Positions 27,154-36,830 of a stretch of DNA of 64,000 bases are shown one piece after another. This DNA is from Paenibacillus turpanensis (GTDB lineage Bacteria; Bacillota; Bacilli; Paenibacillales; YIM-B00363), in NCBI RefSeq assembly GCF_011421635.1, contig NZ_WTLI01000016.1, positions 1 to 64,000 on the forward strand. The letters run 5' to 3'. The stretch's first letter is position 1. Each line of letters starts with the position of its first letter. Under the pieces are notes generated by a model, which had not been told where the DNA came from, did no database searches, and worked only from the letters and a program-made list of their open reading frames with translations. The position numbers and the translations under genes are program-made.

Positions 27154-27512
27154 GAAAATGGCTCCTTTCCGTAGGATATGCTTGGGAGGGCATTGCTCAA
27201 GCGGTCTCAACCCAACGCAACCTGCGTATTCATCTGGTTGCAGCGGCTGTTGCGGCCGCTTTCGCATTGTGGCTTGAAGTAAGCCGGACGGATTGGCTCA
27301 TCTTATTTTTAACGATAGGGTATGTGATCACTGCAGAGCTAGTCAATACAGCAGTAGAGTATGCAGTCGATTTGGCTTCGCCTCAGCGTTCTCCGCTTGC
27401 GAAGGCGGCTAAGGATGCCGCTGCAGGCGCCGTATTGGTGGCCGCGTTCATCTCGGTTATTGTTGGGGTTATCATTCTAGGAATTCCGCTTATACATAAG
27501 GTGTTTGGATAA
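27150..27512 (+). CDS. dgkA: Undecaprenol kinase / diacylglycerol kinase
   Basis: Small three-helix membrane kinase (120 aa). In Gram-positive bacteria this DgkA type phosphorylates undecaprenol to recycle the cell-wall lipid carrier. Signature motifs are AELVNTAVEYAVDL and AKDAAAGAVL, the Glu-rich metal site and its partner helix. Three hydrophobic segments are visible. The ATG overlaps the ybeY stop as ATGA. Confidence 0.94.
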   Translation: MRKWLLSVGYAWEGIAQAVSTQRNLRIHLVAAAVAAAFALWLEVSRTDWLILFLTIGYVITAELVNTAVEYAVDLASPQRSPLAKAAKDAAAGAVLVAAFISVIVGVIILGIPLIHKVFG

Positions 27513-27524
27513 GGAGCAGCGCAT

Positions 27525-27947
27525 ATGATCAACGAAAAAGAAGTGAACCGTCTTCTCGAAGCCGCAGGAGAAGCGATGAAAAAGGCTTATGTCCCGTATT
27601 CCCAATTTCAAGTGGGTGCGGCCTTGTTGGATTCACAAGGTAACGTTCATCTCGGCTGCAATATCGAAAATGCAGCTTATGGGCCGACCAACTGTGCCGA
27701 ACGGACGGCGATGTTCCGGGCCGTTGCAGACGGTCATCAGCCGAGATCTTTCCAAGCAATGGCCGTCATTGCCGACACGAAACGGCCGATTTCTCCTTGC
27801 GGCGTATGCAGGCAGGTCATGATTGAGCTTTGCGGACCGCATATGCCCGTGTTTTTAACCAATTTGCAAGGCGATCTGCAGCAAACCACGGTTGCGAAGC
27901 TGCTTCCGGGAGCATTCAACGAGGAGGATCTGCATGAGCGCCCATAA
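27525..27947 (+). CDS. cdd: Cytidine deaminase
   Basis: Zinc deaminase that converts cytidine and deoxycytidine to uridine forms in pyrimidine salvage. The 140-aa protein has [10 protein letters not shown] with Cys57 and catalytic Glu59, and PCGVCRQ with Cys92 and Cys95, completing the zinc site. The SD AAGGAGC lies upstream of the ATG. The 3' end overlaps era by 14 bases. Confidence 0.96.
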   Translation: MINEKEVNRLLEAAGEAMKKAYVPYSQFQVGAALLDSQGNVHLGCNIENAAYGPTNCAERTAMFRAVADGHQPRSFQAMAVIADTKRPISPCGVCRQVMIELCGPHMPVFLTNLQGDLQQTTVAKLLPGAFNEEDLHERP

Positions 27948-28842
27948 TAAAAATGCATTTAAATCCGGTTTTGCGGCGATGATTGGAAGACCGAATGTGG
28001 GGAAATCGACGCTGCTGAATCAAATTGTCGGCCAAAAGATCGCGATTATGTCGGACAAGCCGCAGACGACCCGCAATAAAATTCAAGGCGTGTATACGAC
28101 TGACGACAGCCAGATCGTATTTCTGGACACGCCGGGCATCCATAAAGCGAAGCATAAGCTTGGTGACTTTATGGTGCAGGTGGCTACGGGCACGCTCAAG
28201 GAAGTTGATGTGGCGCTGTTTCTCGTTGATGCCGAGGAAGGCATGGGGGGCGGAGATCGGTTTATTGCCGAGCAGTTTGCCGGGCTGAAGACTCCTGTTT
28301 TTCTGGTTATTAACAAAATCGACAAGGTTCATCCTGACCAGCTCCTGCCTTTGATCGACAGCTATAAGGAGCTGCATGATTTTGCTGAGGTCGTTCCGGT
28401 ATCGGCACTGCAGGGCAACAATGTGAATACACTGCTGCAGCAAATTACCCGTTATTTACCAGAAGGACCGCAGTATTATCCATCGGATCAAGTGACGGAT
28501 TATCCGGAGCAGTTTATTTGCGCGGAGCTGATTCGCGAGAAAATTTTGCAGCTGACGAGAGAAGAGGTTCCGCATTCGATCGCCGTGACCATCGAGGATA
28601 TGAAGGTGGAGGACAATGGCGTGGTCCATATCTCCGCTGTTATTTTCGTAGAGCGCGATTCCCAAAAGGCAATCGTCATCGGCAAGCGCGGCGCATTGCT
28701 GAAGGAGGTTGGCAAGCAGGCTCGTGGGGACATCGAGGCGCTGCTCGGCTCGAAAACCTTCCTGGAATTATGGGTTAAAGTGAAAAAGGATTGGCGCAAC
28801 GAAATGCGGGTGTTGAAGGAGCTCGGTTTCCGGCACGACTAA
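27934..28842 (+). CDS. era: GTPase Era
   Basis: Era is a GTPase chaperone of 30S ribosomal subunit assembly with an RNA-binding KH domain. The 302-aa product has G1 GRPNVGKST (residues 18-26), G3 DTPGIH, G4 NKID, and a C-terminal KH domain with [20 protein letters not shown] 27934 is chosen over the upstream in-frame start because GAGGAGG lies six bases before it. It overlaps the end of cdd. Confidence 0.97.
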   Translation: MSAHNKNAFKSGFAAMIGRPNVGKSTLLNQIVGQKIAIMSDKPQTTRNKIQGVYTTDDSQIVFLDTPGIHKAKHKLGDFMVQVATGTLKEVDVALFLVDAEEGMGGGDRFIAEQFAGLKTPVFLVINKIDKVHPDQLLPLIDSYKELHDFAEVVPVSALQGNNVNTLLQQITRYLPEGPQYYPSDQVTDYPEQFICAELIREKILQLTREEVPHSIAVTIEDMKVEDNGVVHISAVIFVERDSQKAIVIGKRGALLKEVGKQARGDIEALLGSKTFLELWVKVKKDWRNEMRVLKELGFRHD

Positions 28843-28844
28843 GC

Positions 28845-28867
28845 TGGAAATTGCCTTCCACTTTTTT
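28845..28867 (+). terminator. Weak hairpin and T-tract after era
   Basis: TGGAA pairs with TTCCA around a six-base loop and is followed by CTTTTTTC. The five-base stem is short, so it may only partly terminate transcription. Confidence 0.4.
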
Positions 28868-28949
28868 CATGGATAGTGTCGTCGGGTTCGTACCATCCTA
28901 TAAATACAACTGCATAGTCATTCCCTTACAACCGAAAGGATGAATACGA

Positions 28950-29099
28950 ATGCGCGATTTTTCCTGGAAGTACTTTGCGATGACCGGTGACGTAGAGTCC
29001 TATCTGCTGTATAAAGAAGTGGATCGACCGGAGCCGTTAACGCTGGAAGACTATGAAGACCAATGGCAGAACGATGCCGATGACGAAGTATTGATGTAA
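28950..29099 (+). CDS. yqzL: YqzL family small protein
   Basis: A 49-aa open frame too short for most gene tracks. It reads MRDFSWKYFAMTGDVESYLL and continues with YKEVDRPEPLTLEDYEDQW, closely matching the YqzL family, whose gene lies just before recO in Bacillus. SD GAAAGGATG precedes the ATG by about eight bases. The function is unknown and the protein is strongly acidic. Confidence 0.88.
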   Translation: MRDFSWKYFAMTGDVESYLLYKEVDRPEPLTLEDYEDQWQNDADDEVLM

Positions 29100-29141
29100 T
29101 TGTGCAGCATTTTTTGATTTGAAATGGAAGTTGGCGAAGCA

Positions 29142-29906
29142 GTGCTGTATCGAGTCGAAGGAATTGTGGTCCGCAGCATGGACTACGGGGAAGGCAACAA
29201 GATTGTAACGCTATATACAAAACAGACGGGTAAGATCACTGTCATGGCTCGCGGGGCGCGAAAGCTGAAAAGCAAATTTGGCGCTCTCGCGCAGCCGCTT
29301 ACCCATGGGGAATTCGTTTTTTTTAAAACGGGCTCCGGGTCCATGGGGACATTAAATCACGGTGAAATTGATCGTTCTCACAGCCGCCTGCGCGAGGATC
29401 TAACGCTGGCGGCTTATGCTGCATACATAGCCGAGCTGACTGACCGTTTAACAGAGGATGGAGAGGCGAACCCTTTTTTATTCGAACAGTTAAAAGCGAG
29501 TCTCGTCTCGCTTGAAGAAGGGAAGGATCCGCAGATTGTCACCCATCTCTTCGAGTGGAAAGTAAGCGCGGCAGCAGGCTACGAGCCGATGCTGGAAGCC
29601 TGTGCCGCATGCGGAGCGGACCCTTCGGAGGGGCTTGCCTTCAGCGCGGCAGCAGGGGGCTGGCTTTGCCGTATCCATAGGCTCCAAGATCCGCAAAGCA
29701 TACCCATGGATGGTTCAGCATTCAAGCTGCTGCGGCTGCTTGTCGCCTTGGATGCACGGCGGATGGGCAGTATTGCCGTAAAACCGGAATCCAAGCTGCT
29801 GATGAAGCAAATGGTCAGACTGTGGTTCGAACATCATATCGGGATTCGTTTCAAATCCCTCCATTTTCTCGATCAGCTTGAGGGCTTGTTCGACAAAAAA
29901 GAGTGA
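29142..29906 (+). CDS. recO: DNA repair protein RecO
   Basis: RecO loads RecA on SSB-coated DNA together with RecR. Translation from GTG 29142 gives LYRVEGIVVRSMDYGEGNKI, aligning with the family start; an in-frame ATG at 29124 would add six residues but has no SD. The OB-fold is at the N-terminus. A zinc site follows as CAACGADP and, further on, WLCRIH, so the fourth ligand appears to be His where Bacillus has Cys. Length is 254 aa. A terminator follows, and glyQS does not. Confidence 0.93.
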   Translation: MLYRVEGIVVRSMDYGEGNKIVTLYTKQTGKITVMARGARKLKSKFGALAQPLTHGEFVFFKTGSGSMGTLNHGEIDRSHSRLREDLTLAAYAAYIAELTDRLTEDGEANPFLFEQLKASLVSLEEGKDPQIVTHLFEWKVSAAAGYEPMLEACAACGADPSEGLAFSAAAGGWLCRIHRLQDPQSIPMDGSAFKLLRLLVALDARRMGSIAVKPESKLLMKQMVRLWFEHHIGIRFKSLHFLDQLEGLFDKKE

Positions 29907-29944
29907 ATCTTGTTTTTCCTTGTGGAAAAGCAGGATTTTTTTTC
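29906..29944 (+). terminator. Intrinsic terminator after recO
   Basis: AATCTTGTTTTTCC-TTGT-GGAAAAGCAGGATT forms a long imperfect stem and is followed by eight T. Confidence 0.75.
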
Positions 29945-29999
29945 TTAGGAGCGTATATAATAATACGACTAGGGCTTTGATAAAGCTGGTGATATGACA

Positions 30000-30470
30000 A
30001 TGAACCATGTAAAGATTAAAATTTTGGTTGACGCGGACGCCTGTCCCGTCAAAGAGGAAATCGCCGGCGCCGCCCGGCGATTCGACATCGAAGCATGGTT
30101 TGTCGCTTCCTACGCACACCGAATTCCGCCCATGGACGGGGCTAAGGTGATGCAGGTCGACGACAGCAGCCAGTCGGCCGATTTATTTATTGCCAATCAT
30201 TTGAGCAAGGGAGATATCTTAGTCACTCAAGATTACGGGCTTGCAGCGATCGGTTTAGGCAAAAAGGCGGTTGTGCTTTCGAATCGGGGCCAACAGTACG
30301 AAGAAGAAACGATTGACTTCATGCTGGCGCAAAGGCATGAAGCGGCTAAACAGCGTAGAAACGGAAGGTATGGGAAAGGGCCAAGACCTTTTACAAACGT
30401 AGACCGGGACAAGTTTCTACAATGTTTGACAAAAGTTTTACGTTCTATGCAGGAAAACGGGGTCTTATAG
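30000..30470 (+). CDS. yqxD: UPF0178 / DUF188 family protein (YqxD/YaiI)
   Basis: PIN-like DUF188 protein of unknown function, 156 aa, with ILVDADACPVK near the N-terminus, SSQSADLFIANH and VTQDYGLAAI. The ATG at 30000 has GGTGAT six bases upstream, while ATG 29994 abuts that SD and is less likely. As in Bacillus, it precedes dnaG and sigA. A possible -10 TATAAT lies at 29956-29961 without a clear -35. Confidence 0.92.
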   Translation: MNHVKIKILVDADACPVKEEIAGAARRFDIEAWFVASYAHRIPPMDGAKVMQVDDSSQSADLFIANHLSKGDILVTQDYGLAAIGLGKKAVVLSNRGQQYEEETIDFMLAQRHEAAKQRRNGRYGKGPRPFTNVDRDKFLQCLTKVLRSMQENGVL

Positions 30471-30511
30471 CGAATACTATTACGTGTTAATGCGGGTGTG
30501 GTGATATTTAG

Positions 30512-32350
30512 GTGTTACGGGGAAACATACCGGATGAGATTATAGAGGCGATCCTCAAGCACCATGATATTGTCGAAACCGTCGGGAAATACGTGAGCTT
30601 GTCGAAGAGAGGCAAAAACTATTTAGGATTGTGTCCGTTTCATTCGGAGAAAACACCATCCTTCACGGTATCTCCAGACAAACAAATTTTCCATTGCTTC
30701 GGATGCGGTGCCGGAGGTAACGTCATTAAGTTTGTTATGGACGTTGAGGGCATGTCGTTTCCGGAGACGGTGCGCCAAATGGCGGAGGATATCGCCCTTC
30801 AGGTCAGTTGGGAGGATTCGGCGGAAGACTCCGGGGCACAACGGGATGCGGATTTATACGAGGCTCATGAGCTTGCAGCGAAATGGTTCCATTATATATT
30901 GCTGAATACCGAATACGGTCGAAGAGCAATGGACTATTTGCGAAGCAGAGGCTTTAGCCAAAAGCTGATCGATACGTTTCGCATCGGTTATGCGCCGGAC
31001 AGCTGGGATTCACTGACGCAATTTTTAGCCAAGAAGGAATTCGATTTAAGCCGGATGGAAAAAGCGGGGCTGCTTGCAGCCAAGCAAGACGGGAGCGGAT
31101 ATGTCGACCGCTTCCGTGACCGAATCATGTTTCCAATCGCCGATCCCAAGGGGAAGGTTATCGCGTTCGGCGGCCGGGTTTTGCAGGACGGACAGCCAAA
31201 GTATTTAAACAGCCCGGAAACACCGCTCTTCACGAAAAGCCAAAGCTTGTACAATTTTCATCAAGCGAGGGCAGCGATTCGCAAGAAGGGCAGTATCGTG
31301 CTGTTCGAGGGTTATGTCGATGTCATCAAAGCCTGGTCGGCCGGAGTAGAGAACGGTGTCGCTACTTTAGGAACGGCGTTAACCGAGCGTCACGCCGGCA
31401 TTTTGAAGCGCAATGCAGAGCATGTCGTTCTGTGCTATGACGGTGATAACGCGGGGCTTAATGCAGCGGGCAAGAGCATACCTTTATTGGAAGCGGTTGG
31501 ACTGAAAGTGACCGTCGCTCAGCTTCCGGACAAAATGGACCCGGATGAATATGTAGCGGCATACGGGGCGGACCGTTTTGTAAAAGATATTATAGAAGCT
31601 CCGGTTTCCGTCCCGGCGTTCCGCCTTTCCATGATGAAGCGCGGGTACCGGCTTCATGATCACGAAGATCGGCTGCGCTACATAAAGTCTGCCGTGAAAT
31701 TCGTATCCGAGCTTGCTTCGCCAACGGAAAGGGAACACTACTTAAGGCAGATCTCAGAAGAATTTCAGTATTCTTTTGATGCGCTTAAGCAGGAAACCAA
31801 TGAAATCAGGTCGAATTATCAAAAAAAACAATCCTCCGGGGATAATAACGAGATTCCGTGGAATAATGTTATGAATGTAAAGCGTTCTGTGCGCAATGAC
31901 ATTCCCCCGCTGCGTCCAGCCTATTACAATGCAGAACGACAACTGCTATTTGTAATGATGAGCGACAGGGATGCGGCTATGCATGTGCAATCTCACCTTG
32001 GCGACCGATTCAACGTAGATTCACATGCGGCCATAGCAGCGTACTTATACGCTTATTATGCTGAGCATGACGAACTGAATCTAGGTTCTTTTTTGTCGGC
32101 GCTGCAGGACGCGAAATTGGAACGGGAGGCAAGCTCGATATCGCTAATGGATATTAACGCTTCAGCCGGCTTGAATGTGTTGGACGATTTGATCGGCGTT
32201 ATAAAAGATCGTTATGAGGGACATACGGTCATCAACCGGCTAAAAGAAGAGGTAAAAGAAGCGATTCAGCGCGGCGACGATATTCGAGCTGCACAAATTG
32301 AACTTGAGATTATAGCCCTAGAAAGAAAGTTGAAGAAACAAGACGTCTAG
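30512..32350 (+). CDS. dnaG: DNA primase
   Basis: DnaG synthesises RNA primers for replication. The 612-aa protein has an N-terminal zinc ribbon with Cys41, His44, Cys62 and Cys65 (CPFH...CFGC). The TOPRIM domain contains [13 protein letters not shown] and LCYDGDNAG, and a C-terminal helicase-interaction region follows. The start is GTG 30512 (LRGNIPDEI) with GGTGAT seven bases upstream. It is followed 17 bases later by sigA in the macromolecular-synthesis arrangement. Confidence 0.97.
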   Translation: MLRGNIPDEIIEAILKHHDIVETVGKYVSLSKRGKNYLGLCPFHSEKTPSFTVSPDKQIFHCFGCGAGGNVIKFVMDVEGMSFPETVRQMAEDIALQVSWEDSAEDSGAQRDADLYEAHELAAKWFHYILLNTEYGRRAMDYLRSRGFSQKLIDTFRIGYAPDSWDSLTQFLAKKEFDLSRMEKAGLLAAKQDGSGYVDRFRDRIMFPIADPKGKVIAFGGRVLQDGQPKYLNSPETPLFTKSQSLYNFHQARAAIRKKGSIVLFEGYVDVIKAWSAGVENGVATLGTALTERHAGILKRNAEHVVLCYDGDNAGLNAAGKSIPLLEAVGLKVTVAQLPDKMDPDEYVAAYGADRFVKDIIEAPVSVPAFRLSMMKRGYRLHDHEDRLRYIKSAVKFVSELASPTEREHYLRQISEEFQYSFDALKQETNEIRSNYQKKQSSGDNNEIPWNNVMNVKRSVRNDIPPLRPAYYNAERQLLFVMMSDRDAAMHVQSHLGDRFNVDSHAAIAAYLYAYYAEHDELNLGSFLSALQDAKLEREASSISLMDINASAGLNVLDDLIGVIKDRYEGHTVINRLKEEVKEAIQRGDDIRAAQIELEIIALERKLKKQDV

Positions 32351-32367
32351 GGAGGAGGAGCAGAAAG

Positions 32368-33489
32368 ATGGCGAACGACCAACATACTGAACTGGAAACG
32401 GAGCAGACGCTGGCCCAAGTCAAAGACCAGCTAATTGAGCTCGGCAAAAAAAGATCTTCCTTAACATATAAGGACATTATGGAGAAGCTCTCTCCATTTG
32501 AGCAGGATCCGGAGCAAATCGATGAATTTTTCGAGCAGCTTGCCGACCTTGGGATCGAAGTAGTAAATGAGTCCGAGGAAGATCGTATGCCGATCGGTGC
32601 GGATGATAGCGATCACGAGGATTTTCAGTTTGACGAAGATTTTGCCCTGCCGCCAGGCATTAAAATCAATGACCCTGTGCGGATGTACTTAAAGGAAATC
32701 GGCAGAGTGCCGCTGCTGTCTGCTGACGATGAGGTGGAGCTTGCGAAACGAATCGAAACCGGCGATGAGGAAGCGAAGCGCCGATTAGCGGAAGCCAACC
32801 TTCGACTTGTCGTCTCGATCGCAAAACGTTATGTTGGGCGAGGTATGCTGTTCCTCGATTTGATTCAAGAAGGAAACATGGGTCTGATCAAAGCTGTAGA
32901 AAAGTTTGATCATACGAAGGGCTACAAGTTCAGTACGTATGCGACATGGTGGATTCGCCAAGCAATTACACGGGCCATTGCGGACCAAGCGCGGACAATC
33001 CGGATTCCGGTTCATATGGTTGAAACGATTAATAAGCTAATCCGCGTATCGAGACAGCTCCTTCAGGACCTTGGGCGCGAGCCGGCACCGGAAGAAATTG
33101 CAAAGGAAATGGATTTAAGCACGGATAAGGTTCGGGAAATTATGAAAATCGCTCAAGAGCCTGTTTCCTTAGAAACACCAATCGGTGAAGAAGACGATTC
33201 TCATTTAGGGGATTTTATCGAAGACCAGGAAGCTCTTGCACCAGCCGATGCAGCTGCATACGAACTGCTGAAGGAACAGCTTGAGGATGTACTGGACACC
33301 TTGACCGAGCGGGAAGAAAACGTCCTTAGACTTCGTTTTGGCCTTGATGACGGACGCACCCGGACATTGGAGGAAGTTGGAAAAGTATTCGGTGTTACTC
33401 GGGAACGGATTCGTCAAATTGAGGCTAAAGCGCTTCGTAAGCTGCGCCATCCTAGCCGGAGCAAACGCTTAAAGGATTTTCTTGAATAG
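32368..33489 (+). CDS. sigA: RNA polymerase primary sigma factor SigA
   Basis: Housekeeping sigma-70 factor, 373 aa. Region 1.1 is at the N-terminus ([13 protein letters not shown]). Region 1.2 follows as [16 protein letters not shown], region 2 contains [17 protein letters not shown], and region 4 has a helix-turn-helix [32 protein letters not shown] precedes the ATG. A terminator follows the gene, closing the yqxD-dnaG-sigA unit. Confidence 0.98.
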   Translation: MANDQHTELETEQTLAQVKDQLIELGKKRSSLTYKDIMEKLSPFEQDPEQIDEFFEQLADLGIEVVNESEEDRMPIGADDSDHEDFQFDEDFALPPGIKINDPVRMYLKEIGRVPLLSADDEVELAKRIETGDEEAKRRLAEANLRLVVSIAKRYVGRGMLFLDLIQEGNMGLIKAVEKFDHTKGYKFSTYATWWIRQAITRAIADQARTIRIPVHMVETINKLIRVSRQLLQDLGREPAPEEIAKEMDLSTDKVREIMKIAQEPVSLETPIGEEDDSHLGDFIEDQEALAPADAAAYELLKEQLEDVLDTLTEREENVLRLRFGLDDGRTRTLEEVGKVFGVTRERIRQIEAKALRKLRHPSRSKRLKDFLE

Positions 33490-33501
33490 ATCGGAAACCG
33501 T

Positions 33502-33533
33502 AGACTTTCTGCTTGCAGAAGGTCTTTCTTTTT
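33502..33533 (+). terminator. Intrinsic terminator after sigA
   Basis: AGACTTTCTGC-TT-GCAGAAGGTCT forms the stem and TTCTTTTT follows. Confidence 0.75.
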
Positions 33534-33558
33534 AACTGTAGCCAGGGAGTGACAGACG

Positions 33559-34389
33559 ATGGATGCCGACAAAAAACAGACGATTATAAAAGAAATTGAA
33601 AGGTGGCGGAGAAGCAAGCTGCTTCCGGAGCACTACTGCGACTTTTTATTAAATTTATATTTGGACGAACATACCGAGAAGGAAAAAAAGGTGCTTGGAA
33701 TGTCGTCAACGCAAATTCAAAGCAGCAGCCCGAAATGGTGGATTCTGTTCGCTGTAGGAATTGGTATCCTCGCCTACCTTATTCTTAATTTTACTTTGTT
33801 TCCAGACTATGTGCAAATCGGGATTTCTGCCGCTTCCGTCGGGATTCTTTACATCATGGGTTTCCGCATGCGGGATACGAAACCGATTGGTTCCCTTGTG
33901 CTGACCGCTTCAGCTTCCGTACTTATTTTAGTCATTGGTATGCTACTGTTATATTTGCATGGGTTGCTCGGAGAAGCTTCAGCAGTGATCGCTTATTTAT
34001 TGTTTTGCAGTGTGGTATGGGTGGTTTCCGGGATTGCCCTGCGGCAAGGGATATTTCATTTATGCGGTTGGATTGGATGCTCTTTTGTTTATGCATGGCT
34101 GCTGCATCATCAAATTGATGCCATCTCATGGCCGATTGCACAGCTTTGCTGGCTTCCTCTATCTTTTTTATTCGGTTGGATTGCTTGGCTCGTACACCAT
34201 CGCTCCAAAAAGAACGCCGTTGTGTTATTCATAACCGCACTCCTTCTTTGGTTTATGCCTGAAATTTATGTTATGGTTTTAACGCAAGAGTCGGCTTCCG
34301 TGATGCAGCTTTCGTTATTTGGTAAAATAGGAGCTGCAGGCGTACTGCTTTTTAGGTTTCGAAAAACATGGACAGAATGGGTTGTATAA
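33559..34389 (+). CDS. Polytopic membrane protein, unknown
   Basis: The 276-aa protein has a soluble N-terminal segment of about 55 residues (IIKEIERWRRSKLLPEHYCDF) and then eight or so hydrophobic helices with short loops. It resembles DUF2157-like membrane proteins in layout, but I cannot assign it firmly. SD CAGGGAG precedes the ATG at 33559. The end lies directly before trmK, suggesting co-transcription. Confidence 0.8.
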   Translation: MDADKKQTIIKEIERWRRSKLLPEHYCDFLLNLYLDEHTEKEKKVLGMSSTQIQSSSPKWWILFAVGIGILAYLILNFTLFPDYVQIGISAASVGILYIMGFRMRDTKPIGSLVLTASASVLILVIGMLLLYLHGLLGEASAVIAYLLFCSVVWVVSGIALRQGIFHLCGWIGCSFVYAWLLHHQIDAISWPIAQLCWLPLSFLFGWIAWLVHHRSKKNAVVLFITALLLWFMPEIYVMVLTQESASVMQLSLFGKIGAAGVLLFRFRKTWTEWVV

Positions 34390-34391
34390 AC

Positions 34392-35162
34392 ATGATTGTA
34401 AAGCTTTCAAAGCGATTGCAAACGATAGCGGAGCTAGTGCTCCCCGGTTCGAAAACCGCCGATATCGGCTCGGACCATGCTTTGCTTCCGGTGTATCTTG
34501 TTCAGCTTAACAAAATTCCTTTGGCCATAGCAGGGGAAATTAATGAAGGACCTTATGATGCGGCGGTCCGCGGGGTGGCGGAGGCAGATTTGAGCAAACA
34601 AATCACCGTCCGTCGGGGAGATGGCTTATCGGTTCTTATTCCCGGTGAAGTCGATGCTGTTACGATTGCAGGCATGGGCGGAGCATTGATTTCGCACATT
34701 TTAGAGAGTGGCAAGGAGAAGCTTGCTGGAGTGCGGCAGCTGGTCCTTCAGCCTAACGTTGGAGAAACATTTGTCCGGCAATGGCTGCGGGCGAATGATT
34801 GGTATTTGCAAAGTGAAACGATCTTAGAGGAAGATGGAAAGATCTACGAGGTGCTGAATTCGGTAAGAGCACCGGATGCTCATCAGCGTAATGCGGAGCT
34901 GTATTGCGTGGAATCGGAGGCCGGACTACAGATTCACGAAGAAATGAAGCTAACCTTTGGTCCATACTTACTTTTTCAAGAAAACTCTGTCTTTGAGCAA
35001 AAATGGAACGGTGAGCTCGCTAAGCTGCAAATGATCGCCAAGCAGATGAAGGAATCCGATTCGGAGCAATCCAAACGGAAGCTGCAGCAGTTTGAAGAAG
35101 AGATGAAGCAAATTACGGAGGTGCTTGCATGGCGGCAAAAGGCCAGACGATCATCCAAGTAA
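34392..35162 (+). CDS. trmK: tRNA (adenine(22)-N(1))-methyltransferase TrmK
   Basis: TrmK methylates A22 in bacterial tRNAs using S-adenosylmethionine. The 256-aa product begins IVKLSKRLQTIAELV after Met. The SAM-binding site is ADIGSDHALLP, followed by VTIAGMGGALISHIL and LQPNVGETFVRQWL, all family motifs. ATG 34392 aligns with the family start; an in-frame ATG 24 bases upstream lies inside the preceding gene. The end overlaps the next gene by 34 bases. Confidence 0.93.
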   Translation: MIVKLSKRLQTIAELVLPGSKTADIGSDHALLPVYLVQLNKIPLAIAGEINEGPYDAAVRGVAEADLSKQITVRRGDGLSVLIPGEVDAVTIAGMGGALISHILESGKEKLAGVRQLVLQPNVGETFVRQWLRANDWYLQSETILEEDGKIYEVLNSVRAPDAHQRNAELYCVESEAGLQIHEEMKLTFGPYLLFQENSVFEQKWNGELAKLQMIAKQMKESDSEQSKRKLQQFEEEMKQITEVLAWRQKARRSSK

Positions 35163-36247
35163 TGGAGAAGTTTGCTCCGAAGCATTTGGCGATGGAGGGG
35201 GATAAAATTGGACTGCAGCTGGGCACTCTGCAAAAAGAGATCAATAAGGTGCTTATAGCGCTTGATGTCACGGATGCGGTAGTGGATGAGGCAATTCGTC
35301 TCGGCTGTGAATTAATCATTGCACATCACGCCATTATCTATCGTCCCCTTTCATCGATCCAAACGGATACGCCGGCAGGACGCTTGTATGAGAAATGCAT
35401 TCGCAACGATATTGCGGTTTACATCTCACATACGAATTTAGATGTGGCCGAGGGCGGAGTCAACGATATGATGGCCGAAGCAATCGGGCTGAACGGTCCG
35501 TTTGCGGCGCTGGAAGAGGTACATACGGATAAGCTGTTTAAATTGGTGGTCTTCGTGCCGGAAGATCATCATGAACGGGTGCTGAATGGATTGTTTTCGG
35601 CAGGTGCGGGATGGATCGGCAACTACAGCCACTGCAGCTTTAATATCCCAGGTACGGGCACGTTCGTTCCTCGGGAGGGCACAAACCCATATTTAGGCGA
35701 GCAGGGGAAGCTGGAGCGCGCTTCAGAGGTGCGGGTTGAAACCATTGTTCCGGATAGCGTGAGGAAGGCGGTCATTCAAGCCCTGCTAAAAGCTCATCCT
35801 TATGAAGAGGTTGCTTATGATCTGTACCCGGTAGATTTAAAAGGCAGATCGTTTGGAATCGGGCGGGTAGGCAAGCTGGAGCAGGCGGAAAGCCTTGCGG
35901 ATTTTACGGACAGAGTAAAGAAGGCATTGGGGGTCAACGCGGTTCGCGTAGTAGGTAGCCTGCAGAAGCCGGTGCGCAAAATCGCTGTTCTTGGAGGATC
36001 CGGCAGCAAGTATGTGCGCCATGCGCTTTTTGCGGGAGCGGATGTGCTTGTAACCGGGGACATCGACTATCACACCGCACATGACGCTGCGGCAGCGGGG
36101 CTGGCGATCGTAGATCCGGGTCATAATGTAGAAAAGATCATGAAGGAAGGCGTGGCTAAAGTGCTCCGGCGTCAATTGGCAGAGCGGAAAATTGAAGCGG
36201 AGGTCATCGCATCTGCCATCGATACGGAAATCTTTCAATTTTTGTGA
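35129..36247 (+). CDS. yqfO: Nif3-like dinuclear metal-centre protein (YqfO)
   Basis: Nif3/GTP cyclohydrolase I type 2 family protein (372 aa). It has the metal-binding LIIAHHAIIYRPL and ISHTNLDVAEGGVND near the N-terminus, an inserted PII-like middle domain (about residues 130-230) and C-terminal GHNVEKIM. SD GGAGG lies upstream of the ATG. The role is uncertain despite the old cyclohydrolase name. It is coupled to trmK by overlap, as in Bacillus. Confidence 0.92.
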   Translation: MAAKGQTIIQVMEKFAPKHLAMEGDKIGLQLGTLQKEINKVLIALDVTDAVVDEAIRLGCELIIAHHAIIYRPLSSIQTDTPAGRLYEKCIRNDIAVYISHTNLDVAEGGVNDMMAEAIGLNGPFAALEEVHTDKLFKLVVFVPEDHHERVLNGLFSAGAGWIGNYSHCSFNIPGTGTFVPREGTNPYLGEQGKLERASEVRVETIVPDSVRKAVIQALLKAHPYEEVAYDLYPVDLKGRSFGIGRVGKLEQAESLADFTDRVKKALGVNAVRVVGSLQKPVRKIAVLGGSGSKYVRHALFAGADVLVTGDIDYHTAHDAAAAGLAIVDPGHNVEKIMKEGVAKVLRRQLAERKIEAEVIASAIDTEIFQFL

Positions 36248-36248
36248 G

Positions 36249-36277
36249 TTGTGATTTCGGGTGAAACCCGTTATACT
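36249..36277 (+). promoter_or_regulatory. Promoter of the RNase P RNA gene
   Basis: TTGTGA (36249-36254) and TATACT (36272-36277) are separated by 17 bases and place the start near 36284, just before the RNA. A small hairpin-forming sequence CGGGTGAAACCCG lies in the spacer. Confidence 0.7.
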
Positions 36278-36296
36278 AAGGTTCGTGTCAATTGGA

Positions 36297-36722
36297 ACGG
36301 GAAGTTTGACAGACAATCGCCGGCGGCTTGGCCGCGGGAGGAAAGTCCGGGCTCCATAGGGCAGGGTGCTGGATAACGTCCAGTCAGCGCGAGCTGAAGG
36401 ATAGTGCCACAGAAATGGACCGCCGATGGCGCGAAAGCGCACAGGCAAGGGTGGAACCGTGGTGTAAGAGACCACGAGGGGTACTGGTGACTTTACCCCT
36501 GGTAAACCCCACCTGGAGCAAGACCGAAGAGGGACGCAGTGTACAGGCGGCTTGCCGCCGAGAACACAGCCTCGGCCCGAGGCGCGTCCGGGTTGGTCGC
36601 TTGAGCCAGTCAGCAATGGCTGGCCTAGATAGATGATTGTCGCTCCCAATGGTGGGAGGGCGCTTTATGCGTTCGTTTGCACCACTGGGGAGAACAGAAC
36701 CCGGCTTACGGCAAACTTTCTA
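36297..36722 (+). ncRNA. rnpB: RNase P RNA, type A architecture
   Basis: Catalytic RNA that trims the 5' leader of tRNA precursors. Universal core segments are plain: GAGGAAAGTCCGGGCTCCAT at 36339-36358, GCCGATGGC, TAAACCCCACC, CTAGATAGATGATTGTC and ACAGAACCCGGCTTA near the 3' end. The order and wording follow the E. coli (type A) RNA almost step by step, including AGGGCAGGGTGCTGG, the GGTAAACCCC region and GAGCCAGTCAGCAATGGCTGG. The ends GAAGTTTG and CAAACTTTC form P1. Bacillus and its relatives normally have type B. Confidence 0.95.
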
Positions 36723-36751
36723 CATGACACATCAATTAACTAATGAATTGA

Positions 36752-36795
36752 AAAAAAGCTGTCGTTTGCAGTTCACTGCTGACGACAGCTTTTTT
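36752..36795. terminator. Strong bidirectional terminator
   Basis: AAAAAAGCTGTCG at 36752-36764 pairs perfectly with CGACAGCTTTTTT at 36783-36795, with an inner GCAGT/ACTGC pairing. It can end rnpB on the plus strand and the protease gene on the minus strand. Confidence 0.9.
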
Positions 36796-36830
36796 GATTT
36801 CGTTGGTGTTCTTCTTTTTTGTACAGAGAT

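Noticed and set aside
36328..36636. Open frame of 102 codons within the RNase P RNA
   Set aside because: It lies wholly inside the conserved ncRNA and has no SD.
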